Of a stretch of DNA of 64,000 nucleotides, positions 24,901 through 36,900 are shown piece after piece. How positions within the stretch are numbered: the stretch's first letter is position 1; the number at the start of each line of letters is the position of its first letter. This DNA comes from Manis javanica (Eukaryota; Chordata; Mammalia; Pholidota; Manidae): positions 18,881,623 to 18,945,622 of the forward strand of contig NC_133165.1 in assembly GCF_040802235.1 (NCBI RefSeq), read 5' to 3'. Position numbers and translations under genes: made by a program. The notes under the pieces were generated by a model that saw only the letters and a list, made by a program, of their open reading frames with translations, had not been told where the DNA came from and searched no databases.

Positions 24901-27900
24901 GCTATCTTCCCCCTTTTCTCTTCCTACACACTTTAAATTGGATTTTAATTGGAATTGCATTGTGTGTAGATTAATGTAAGAATTAACTTCTTTATGGTAG
25001 TGAGTCTTCCTATCCATGAAGATAGTATAATTTTTCTAAGTTAGTGTAATTCTCTTAAGTTTTAACATTTTTTTTTTTTTTTTTTTTTTTTTTTGCAGTT
25101 TTAAGAGGCAAAGGTTTATTAAGCAAAGCAAAAGTACACGCACTCTAAGTTTTAACATTTTACACAGATACATTTTGCTAGATTTGCCCTAAAAAAAGTT
25201 AATCATTCCTGTTGATATTGTGATCTTTCACATAACTTTTCTGTTACTATTGTATAGAAATGCAGCTGATTTTTTAATATATTGTCTTTTTAGCTACCTT
25301 GCTAAATCCTCTCTTTCAGTAATTTGAGATTCTTAAAAAATTTTTTAATGCAAACAATTATGTCTTCTGCTGAAAGAAAATTGTATGTACTCTTTTCCAG
25401 TCCCTGTCCTCAGTTTGTTTTTCTTGTTCCCCTGCACTGGCTAGTATCTCCAATAGGATATAAAAGAGGAGCAGTGAAAATAGACATACTTATCATTTTC
25501 CTGATTTTTAAGGGAGTGTTTCCAGGATTTTCCCATTAAGACAGGGGTTTGCTGTTGGGTTTTTATGGATACACTTTATTAAAGAAGTTCTCCATTCTCA
25601 GTTTTCTAAGGGCATTTTTGAAAATTATTAATGGGTGTTAAATTTATCAAATGCTTTTTCTGAAACTATGGAGATAATCATATCACTTTTCACCTGGAAT
25701 ATGTCCACTTTTACATTTGCTTTCTCAGGACTTAAACTGAATCCTTTTCAAATGTGAGTTGATGAAACAAGGATGCTAGTTTAGGACTTATAATTAGAAA
25801 GAATAAGGAAGAATAAGATTTGGCTGCCCTTGTTCAGTGCCATCAACCCTTGTATAAAATTAAGCAGTTTGGTGACATAACACGGGCCAGTGCATCTCAA
25901 GCTATCACGTTACCAGGAATCACCCAGGATTTTATGAAAAGATGGATTCTGATACATCAGTGTGGGATGAGGCTTGAGAGTCCACATCTCTAACAACTCC
26001 TGGTGGTGCTGAGCTACATGTCCAATGAGCACACTAGGAACAAGAGTGTACCAACCTATAAATGACTGCATTTTTCATTTTTTAAGTTTTTAACCAGTAG
26101 ATTCATCCTTAAGTTGCAAAGGGTAAAAAATTCAGAGAAAGCAATCAGTAAAGCTTTAAGAAAATTAAGCTAGGAAATGTATTTTAACCAGAATCTAGGA
26201 TGGTATGAACTGGCAGGTCCCCCAGTTTGCCACCACTGCTCATTAGGGTGTTAACCATGTCATCTGCCCCCTCCCTTGTGTCTTGCCTTTGTAGCTTGAT
26301 GTTGGGGATAGTGCCGTGGACGAATTTGAAAAGCGAAGGCCGAGCAGAAAACAGAAAAGTTTAGGACTCCTATGCCAGAAGTTTCTAGCTCGCTATCCAA
26401 GTTATCCCTTGTTAACTGAGAAAACTACCATCTCCCTTGATGAAGTTGCTGTCAGTCTTGGTACGTATCATCAGATCAGCCAGAGGCCTGTCTCCAGTCA
26501 CAGTGGGTAACTACTTTCTGCGGGCAGACTGAAGGCATAAGGTAGCCTCTTTTATTAAGTAGAGAATGGGCCCTCACAAAAGTTAGGGACAGAGGGGCAA
26601 GTAGAGCTTCCTTCTGTCATCAAGTTTCTCATTGTTATGCACAGGATTCCAGGGAAACTTCTAGTCCTGAGGGTCAAACAGAAATTTGGGACTCACATTA
26701 AAAATTAATATCTCATATTTTAATTTCATCTTATTTCACACAGTTGCAAAAAATACCTAGAAATATCCTGCTGTTTATTTTTAATAGTGTTTCTAAGAGT
26801 TCAGAACTGCTGTTATTTCTGAGATAAGGCAAGATTTGAGAGCAAGAGCATGATGTTTGAAGCCCTATAGCATGATATTCACAGCAGGCCTGCCGAGCTA
26901 GAAGCACATCTGGACATTACTAAAACAGCTAAATCTTCTAACGAAGAATTCATGTATGCGCACGGCATGAGTGTATATAATAGCTCTAAATACGTAGACA
27001 GCCGCCACTGCATAGAGGCCCCTAGGGAGCATGGGTTGCAGTTGGGTTGATGATGAGCATGTTGTTGACAATCTTAAATAAGCAGAAGTGATTTGCAGGT
27101 GTGAGGTGTCCTCTTAAAGAATGGGGTTTTACATACAGAAGAAAAAGGGAAAAAGTCCCGAAGAAAACTGAATAAACTTTATGATAGATTATATATTTAC
27201 TTTGTTGATTAGTTCTATGTCTTTTACATGAGGAATATTTTGTTTACTAGATGCCCCCTTCACCAAGTCCCCCCCCACAAGCCCCATTATAGTCACTGTC
27301 CATCAGCGTAGTAAAATGCTGTAGAATCACTACTTGTCTTTTCTGTGTTGCACAGCCCTCCCCGTGCCTCCCTCCACATTACACATGCTAATTGTAATGC
27401 CCCCTTTCTTTCCCCCCACCCCATCCCTCCCTTCCCACCCATCCTCCCCAGTCCCTTTCCCTTTGGTAACTGTTAGTCCATTCTTGGGTTCTGTGATTCT
27501 GCTGCTGTTTTGTTCCTTCAGTTTTTTTCTTTGTTCTTATGCTCCACAGATGAGTGAAATCATTTGGTACTTGTCTTTCTCCACCTGGATTATTTCACTG
27601 AGCATAATACCCTCTAGCTCCATCCATGTTGTTGCAAATGGTAGGATTTGTTTTCTTCTTATGGCTGAATAATATCCCATTGTATATATGTACCACATCT
27701 TCTTTATCCATTCATCTACTGATGGACACTTAGGTTGTTTCCATTTCTTGGCTATTGTAAATAGAGCGATAAACATAGGGGTGCATCTGTCTTTTTCAAA
27801 CTGGGCTGCTGCATTCTTAGGGTAAATTTCTATAAGTGGAATTCTTGGGTCAAATGGTATTTCTATTTTGAGCTTTTTGAGGAACCTCCATACTGCTTTC

Positions 27901-30900
27901 CAAATGGTTGAACTAATTTACATTCCCACCAGCAGTGTAGGAGGGTTCCCCTTTCTCCACAACCTCGCCAACATTTGTTGTTATTTGTCTTTTGGATGGT
28001 GGTGATCCTTACTGGTGTGAGATCATATCTCATTGTGGTTTTAATTTGCATTTCTCTGATGACTAGTGATGTGGAGCATCTTTTCATGTATCTGTTGGCC
28101 ATCTGAATTTCTTCTTTGGAGAAGTGTCTTTTCAGCTCCTCTGCCCATTTTTTAATTGGATTATTCGCTTTTTGTTTGTTTAGGTGCGTGAGCTCTTTAT
28201 ATATTTTGGATGTCAACCCTTTATCGGATCTGTCATTTATGAATATATTCTCCCATACTGTAGGGTACCTTTTTGTTCTGTTGATAGTGTCCTTTGCTGT
28301 ACAGAAGCTTTTCAGCTTGATATAGTCCCACTTGTTCATTTTTGCTTTTGTTTCCCTTGCCTGGGGAGATATGTTCATGAAGAAGTTGCTCATGCTTACA
28401 TCCAAAAGATTTTTGCCTATGTTTTTTTAATCAGGTCTTGGATCCATTTCAAATTTACTTTTGTGTATGGGGTTAGAAAATGATCCAGTTTCATTCTCTT
28501 ACATGTAGCTGTCCAGTTTTGCAACACCAGCTATTGAAGAGGCTGTCATTTCCCTATTATATATCCATGGCTCCTTTATCATATAGTAATTGACCATACA
28601 TGTTTGGGTTAATAATGTCTGGAGTCTCTTTTCTGTTCCACTGGTCTGTGGCTCTGTTCTTGTGCCAGTACCAAATTGTCTTGATTACTGTGTCTTTGTA
28701 GTAGAGCTTGAAGTTGGGAAGCGAGATCCCACCCACTTTATTCTTTTTTCTCAGGATTGCTTCGGCTATTCAAGGTCTTTGGTGGTTCCATATGAATTTT
28801 TGAACTATTTGTTCCAGTTCATTGAAGAATGCTGCTGGTAATTTGATAGGGATTGCATTGAATCTATAGATTGCTTTGGGCAAGATGGCATTTTGACGAT
28901 ATTAATTCTTCCTAGCCAAGAGCATGGGGTGAGTTTCTATTTGTTAGTGTCTTCTTTAATTTCTCTTAATTAAAGTGTCTTGTAGTTTTCAAGGTATAGG
29001 TCTTTCACTTCATTGGTTAGGTTTATTCCTAGGTATTTTATTGATTAGTTCTATTTCTTTACATAGCCCAGAGAAATGTGCTCCAGTAAAGTGACTGTCA
29101 GTCTGAATTATTCAAACTGATGGCTAGAAAAATTTTAGTTGCTGGGAACTGAAATAGTAAGGAGGCAATGGGCTGTGATAAGTCCAAGGACTGGTTTTGG
29201 GTCCAATAGGGCTAGATTTGAAACCCAGGTCTTCATTCTGTAGGCTATGAGAGAGAGCTTTAAAAAGTTAGTATTTTCTTGTCTATAACAGGGACAATAG
29301 AGCTACCTTGCAGAAACTTAGCCAAGCTGAGGATAATGTCAGTAATATGCCTAACTCAGGGCTTGGCATGGGTAATTCTCACTGTTTGTGGAACAGTTTC
29401 TACCTAGCTCTTACTGGATGTCTGTCCACCTTCCCCAAGCTGTCCTGAGAGCCTCTGTAGCTAGGAGGAAGAAGTGGAATGTTTGACTGGGGATCCGTTT
29501 TGGAACCCAGAAGTAAAACACAGTATCATCATCAGTGGCAGTGAAACAAAAAGGGGAAAGTGAACCAGCTGGGTCATGACTCAGTGTAGACCAACTTGAG
29601 GCACAGGGTCCTGTCAACTAGTCTTACAGAATGAGGGTTAGAACAGCAGATCATAGAGCTGGAGTTCATGAAGCCAGCTTCCTCTATACACAGCTTCCAT
29701 CAAGGGGCCTTGCACCAGTGTCAATGCAGAGAACAAAAGATGAGGTATTGCAAGGCTATGTTACAGGATCCAGGGAGAATGGAGAAGTGGATTCCTATTC
29801 ATGAGCTGCAGATCACTCTGCAGATCCCCATGTTATGACTGCTTGCAGCAGAACTCCAGAGATTTTTTGCAGTAGCTTCCTAATGCCTCATGATCACTCA
29901 GATCAGCAAAATGAACTTGCCATCTCTCCTCGTGTGAGGTCTAAAAATGGAAGTCCTCCCCAGGAGCTATTTCAGTGGTGACCATACTTTGAGGCTGCGT
30001 CTAAACTCCCTGCTACATCCCTGCTCACGAGCTGTAAGGCCATATTTTAACCAAGAATATGCAGAGCATTCAAATCACAGATTGTTTCTCAGACTCTGAT
30101 CCCATGCATAGTTAACATAGATGCTGTAGGTAAGAGGTTAAAGAACTGGGAGTAACCTTAGTAAATGGGAAACAGCACAGCCTAAGGAACTATTTTGCTG
30201 GGCTAAGATACACTTCAGTCCATCAGGAACTGAGGGAAGCAGGGCAACAGTTAATACACCCTTGCGGACATAACCAACACCATGACAGTATTAATAGGAG
30301 TGCCTTGATACAAAAGAAAAAGAAGGCTGAGTGCCAGGGAGAACCTTCCCTGGCAGAGTAAATCCCAGAGTGACCTGCAGATCTTGAAATGTGAAATGGG
30401 ACATTTTAGTGCACCAGCCAGTGGACAGGTAAGCTCTGTCCAGATTGAAAAGGTACGTGATTATCCATGCAAGCAACTGCCAACCTGGCTTTTGCCAGCA
30501 TTGCCTACTAACCACCATTGTGCATATTAAGCACTGTCTTATTCTCCAAGTGGTCAGAATCTCCTTTGTTTTCCCTTCCTGGGATGTCTAGCCACTAGAT
30601 AGTGCTTAACAGCTTGTATCTAATACGAAGTAACAAAACAGTGGGGCATATGGCTGGCCCTGGGGTATCTCGGTTGTGTTCACATGACATTTCTAATGGG
30701 AAGGTTTATGGAATATTATACTCTTAACAAAAATGTATTAATATATGAAAACAGACTGGAATAAAGAAGCGGGCGGATCTGGAAAAGGGACGCTGCCAGC
30801 ACCTTCCATCAAGCATCTGGCAGTGAATCCTGAGCTTCTGAGGCTGAAGAGCCTTTTAGGGCCGTGAGCTGAAATGTTCTGATTGACTGTGAAACATCTT

Positions 30901-33900
30901 TCCATGCATGTGATAGGAGTTCCTCTCAGCTCCAAAGTTCTCATTGTAATTTGCTCTGTTTCTTGTGTTAAGCCTTTGAAGTGCCCAAAGCTACATTCAG
31001 TGAGTCTGCCCTGCTTATGGAACAGCTTCTGGCAAGTGAGCAGAAGAGGGCATGTTTGTAGCTGGACCAGTTTTCTGGGAGATGCCTGGAGGCTTTTGTT
31101 ATGGATACAAAGAAGAGAGCAGAGGGGGCCAGTCGCTCCCAAAAGCCTCCTACACAACAAGATGAATCACAAGATATTTTTAAGATCTGTTTTTACTGTA
31201 ACCTCTCATGCTAATAGAGATTTCAGGTTCTCCAGTGATGGGCAGAAAATATTTACAAAATAATACATAAACAGTAGACAAAACTAACACCTGCTGGAGA
31301 CCTTTTATGTTTGTGGTCACATTTAATCCTTATCATTTTAGGAGATAAATACTCAGGACAGAAATGTTAAGTAACTTCCAAGGATCACTCGTGTAGTAAG
31401 ACATAGAACAGGGATTCAAATCCAAGCAGTCTGAACCCGAAGCCCCCACACTTAACCACTGTAAATATTTTTGGTAAATTTGATAGCTCATAACCCTAGC
31501 TATCGGGGGAGTGTTGGGAAAGTGCATGGGGAGCTGATGAACATCATGGCCAGCCTGTGTTACACATGAAGGCTTTCCATGCTTCACCATTGGGCTGTTT
31601 GGCAGAATACAGTAAATGGGAGCACAGAGTGGTTAATAGCTGTGACGAGCGAAAGGAGACTCAGATGTTCTATGCCTGGCTGTAGCTTCCTTCAGAACCT
31701 GAGATGCCCAAGCTCTTGGCTTGTGAGTTTCCAGTGGAAAATAGGAAACAAAATACTTATGTTTTCCTTACTGAGTCATTAAGAGTTAACAAGGTAACTC
31801 CTTCATGTCATTTTTAAAACTCCAGGAAAAGAGTATTGTCCAAACAAGCTATCCATTATGGGTATTTTATAGTCTGCATAATTAGAAAGACAAGTCAGGG
31901 TGGACCACCCAGTGTCCATCAGGCGCCTCTTAGACATCAGCCACCTGCCTGTTTTCACGTGCTGCAATGCTGGTGCAGTTTACCTAACAGGTCCAAAGGA
32001 AAGACATACTAGTGTTCATGTGATAGAGATGGAACTGTCATGCATCTCTAGGTGGGTGTTTTATCCTTGACCTTGCTGAGGGTTGGATTTCAAAAAACAC
32101 ATTAATTTCTGTTGCTTGTGTTCTTATTCGTTTGTGGTCTGAGCATCCAGCTTCCTGGGCATTAATTACACTGGACATCAGGCAAAGTAGTTCACAGACA
32201 CAGTCCAGGCCCTCAAGGGGTTTATATTCAGAAATGCTTGATATGTTATGACATATCATGAAGGATATATGATAAATGCAAAAATAATGATGGCTGGCTT
32301 CTGCTTTTCGAGCAGGTGTTGAAAGAAGACGCATCTACGACATCGTAAATGTGCTGGAGTCACTGCATTTGGTCAGCCGGGTGGCCAAGAATCAGTATGG
32401 CTGGCATGGATGGCATAGCCTGCCGAAGACCCTGAGGGCCCTCCAGAGGCTGGGAGAGGAGCAGAAATACGGAGAACAGATGGCTCACCTCCAACAGAAA
32501 GAGCTGGGTGTCATGGAGTATAAATTTGGGGAACGGAGAAAAGATGGCTCTCCAGATGCCCAAGATCAACAGTTACTGGATTTCTCCGAGCCCGACTGCC
32601 CTTCCTGTGAGTCCGTTGTGACCATGTGAGCAAAGGCAGAAAGAGCCGTGGTTTCCCCTGAAGAGGTTCACTGCTGGGATGGCAAGTGCCGGACTGGCAA
32701 CCCTGGAGGGACACGTCCCCTTACTCTCTCTACCGAAGGAAGGGAGACAGATGGCTGCCCAACTGGGCTTCCCACTCAGCCTCACTCAAAGGCGGTCTAG
32801 TGGTTGTCCACCTGGTGTCTGGTGTGTCTGGACTGACGATCACTGACAGCACTCCCATTTCAGATTGACAGCTCCATGCTGGCTTCCATTTGTGAGCCTC
32901 TAAGGAAAGAAGCTATCTTTTCAAAGGATTAAATCCTTAAAATTATGTTTTGGAGTAGATTACTTAGAAAAGAACCCTGTTAGCAGAAAATGTTGATAAG
33001 ATGGAGAGACAACCCCTGCTTTCATTTAGTGCAGTTTTTTTTTTTCAGTTAATCTCCGTTTTCTTCCCCTCCCTACTCATATTTAACCTCTTCCTGTTTT
33101 AACCAAGGATCATCATTATCCCCTCACTTCCTGTTGCTTGAATGATTAAGTGCAAGTACCACTCATATTTTACTTGCAAATATGAAAAACAGAAACAGAA
33201 AGGTGGGCCTGATTTTCATTAGATTCACTGCCTTGTGCCTGTTAGCTCCACCGCGTGAGCCAGTTCTCATCCTCATATCCAAGGGAGACAGCCATCTGTC
33301 AGGGATGATGTGCCTGCCATCTGACGGCGCACATCTGATCAGTGTCTCCTATATATTTATAGTTTATTTCTCCACCTATTTCTGAACAGCGATGAAGAGG
33401 TGGGTGCCCACTATGTTAAGGTTATATTCTGTATATTGTGGGCACAGAGAAATAAAAACGGAATCCTTGCCTTTGAGAGAAAAATCGATGTTTTGGAAAC
33501 AATCTCTGATCCCACTCTATCATTTATCCTACATTCATCTCTTTAAAAGTTGCTTCATGAAAACCATCTCTCCTCATGGATTCTGTTCTATGAAGTATGA
33601 ATATAAAGCATTAAAAGTAGCTTAAAATGCACATGTCAGAGTTTTACCTACTGTAAATTTTATACCCCACAAGAAAATCTGTTTTATTTCTCTCCAAGCC
33701 ATCTTCTTGTGATGTGTGTCTGGTAGGCTTCTGCCTGTCACCAGAGTGATCTTTCCGTCTGCTCGCGCAGTTAAATAGTTCTGGCAAACTCTAAGGATGT
33801 CTTTCTTGTGGTAAATTGTGTGTTTTGGTGCTTTTGTTTCATTCTCTGTAGCATCTGCAAACAGCAGAAAAGACAAGTCTCTGAGAATCATGAGCCAGAA

Positions 33901-36900
33901 GTTTGTCATGCTCTTCCTCGTCTCCAAAACCAAGGTCGTCACTCTGGATGTGGCTGCCAGGATACTGATAGAACAACGCCCAGATACCCCGGACCACAGT
34001 AAATTTAAAAGTAAGCACCTTTACCTAAATCCACTTACTGATGGAAAAGGGTGGCATATCATGTGTTGATATTTCCTGCCTCTGAGATTAAAAGAATCCT
34101 GGTTTTTGAGAAGTGCGCCCCTTCCTGCACTCACATGATTGTTGGTGCTCTGAGAGGTGAGTTAGACACATACTGGAATTCCCAGTAAAGTGCAGTCAGA
34201 TGCCTGTCCCTGAGCATGCATGGATGGTGGAAACAGAATGCCATCCCACAAGTGCAGGTCAGGGAGGGTATAAGATACTTTGCATTTCTCTTTAGTATCT
34301 ATTTAGTAGCTTCGTCCAAGACGGAATGTCTGAGTTTTCTTTCCCTGTTTTCCTCGCTCCTTGCATACTCCTCTGATAAATGGAGATGAAAGTTGTCCAC
34401 AGGGAAGAACCAGACGAATGGTTCTGTCAGGGTAGGTGGGGCTGATGGGATGTGGTTGCTGGACAAGGAGAGCTTCTGAGGGTCATACCCACTGCACCTT
34501 CCTTTTAGCCCAAGCCTGAGTCCTGAGCCAGTGCCTCCCACTGCCAGGAGCCCTGGGAAGCCGTGAGCTCAGCATCCTCCAGCTTTTTCTGTTTCCACCT
34601 GGAAATACAGCCACCCTGGAGGACAAATGACTGGATAAAATCCAGCTCTGTGAGGACTGGGAAGGAAGTGGTAGCAGGGGTGAATGCTTGACATTTCTGG
34701 GCGATAATCAAAGCTCCTTTGCTTGATCTTAGCTCCCAAGCTGGCTGGGTTTACTGCCTGTAAATCAGTATCTTGACTAGATACTACTTTGTGGGTGTAG
34801 TCCTGCCGGTGGACTGTCTTACCACCCCTTCTGCATTTCCCCGCCAGTAGCTGCATTTTCTAAGCCATGCAGGACTCAGGGAGTGCCCATCCCACCCCTG
34901 CCCACTGAGAAGCTGCCTGTCTAGCACAGCTGTACCTCATAACCTTGAGACCCGGACACTCACGCGCCCATGAGTGCAGCCTCACAGGGGCTCTGGGGAA
35001 TCCCTGTCATTTTCATGAACCATCTACCTGATGGGGCTACGGCCACCTCCGCCTGCTGGGAGAAACTCAGGGCCAGCTTTTGATATGCCACATAGCAGAA
35101 TTGCATTTACAAGGCCTCTGATTACAGCCTGTTTTCCTCCCCGGGTGGTCCTGCCATCACAGTGCACCCTGCTGCCTGCCTGTCACACCAGGTGCCTCTT
35201 GTGGAAGGTGAAGTTGTGGAAATGGAAGGACATGCTAACCTTCCTTTAGTATGTGTCTTTAGTCAGATCAGATTCACAAATCCCAGGAGGTTTCATGACA
35301 GAGCTGCTGGCATCTTCATCCCACCCCAGTGCTCTCCACGTGGCATTTATATATAGGTGGCTGAGAAAAGTGACCTGTCACATAAACTAAAATCTGGTGT
35401 CACAGACAGCGTAACCATAACTGTGCTTTACATATTCAAGCGAAGGTACGACGCCTCTACGACATAGCCAATGTTCTGACCAGCTTGGCTCTGATAAAGA
35501 AGGTGCACGTCACAGAAGAGCGGGGCCGGAAACCAGCCTTCAAATGGATCGGGCCTGTTGACTTCAGCTCCACAGGTGAGGCTGTGTGGTTTTGCTAGGG
35601 ACTGATTTTATTTATAGTCTCTGATTCCTTTTCCAAATCATACATCTACTACACAGTGAAATTGATCTTTGTTTCCCATAACCCACGTGACATTCAATTC
35701 AAAATTAGACTTAGTGACGTCACTCCTGGAGCAACAAACATCAGCCCACGCACGGTCAGCTCACACACACAGCAGAAAGGGAAATCCTGAGAGCTTATAC
35801 TGTAGGAGTTTCTGTGACTCTTAAATTACATCTCTTCAGCATATATTTTATTCCAACATTCCTGAAGTTTAGAATAAATTATGCTCAAGGATTAAACACT
35901 TACGGACTCTGGTTGCTTCTGCATTAGCAGAATAAAGCAATATTTTTCTCTGAAATTCCAGATAATATAAAAATGACATCAGTTACTATCACAAAACTAA
36001 TATGTGGTAAGATGGCTTCTAAATATAGAATTGATGTAATGAACACCTCTTTTGTAATTTATTTAAAAGGTTAGGAATGTCATAATTTTTGCTCGAGTGA
36101 AAGAGGATATTATCTTCTTCTTACTTCACAAGTAATATTTGAGCAATTGGGGACTGAATCCTGCCGCACTCGCTGCCTTACATATGGCTGTGCTGCCTGG
36201 TAACGCTATTTTTAAATTACCCTTCCAATTTTGGTGTTGGTGGTATAAATCCCTACCACTTAACCCAGGCTTATAGAGGATACAGCGCTCTACCTCACTT
36301 GTAACACACTGTTCACTCTGGATCTAGATGAAACCTCTTAAAATCAGGTATAACTAATTCAGCTCAGCCAGTATTTACTGCATGTGGGCTGTTGGCAGTT
36401 ACTGTATTAATGGCACGGGAGAATTAAAGGTGCGAATGACACAGTCCCTGCCTACATGAAGTACGTCACTTTGCCATTTTACACTCCTCTGCCTTTGGCT
36501 TCTTGACTTTTCACCTGGGAAGCCCTCTCCTCTGCAGCATGAAAGTATTCTACTCAGCCTTCAAGATCTGGCTCACATCCAACCCCTCTGTGACGTGCTC
36601 CCTGACCCCCCAAAGCAGAACATCTCATCCAACCGTTACGACTTGGTGTTGTGCTCTGGCCCTGGTGGTGGTGCCATTGTGCCATTACCTCTGTTCTCCA
36701 CATTTGAGGCCAGACTCTGTCCTTATTCATCCATGGTTACTGCTAGCCTGGAGCATTGCCTTATGTTAGCTAATTAATGAGCTTCTATAAAGGTGTATAA
36801 TTAGCACACTTGAAAATTAGACAACGATTAGGCACTGCACATGATAGTACTGGCTCTGTAGGCATTCAGAGAAGACATGGGTTCGGTTCTGCTGGACCCA

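Larger units (their letters stand above)
22887..26294 (+). other. E2F7 intron 3
   Basis: Filled mostly by old L1: a sense 3' end (23600-24185) next to an antisense block (24235-25760). A retroviral-like tail inserted into the second block and a MER5A copy lies near the acceptor. 22920-23590 is unique-looking and AT-rich. Confidence 0.8.
26461..32315 (+). other. E2F7 intron 4
   Basis: It contains the antisense L1 (27227-29039) and MIR copies at about 29195-29385 and 31290-31465. 26461-27200 and 29400-31280 look unique; frames there (for example 30738-31160 and 30883-31263 on opposite strands) have no domain. Confidence 0.8.

Noticed and set aside
30738..31263. Opposed 140-aa and 126-aa frames in intron 4
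   Set aside because: Both strands are open over the same bases, with no domain and no splice signals in phase.
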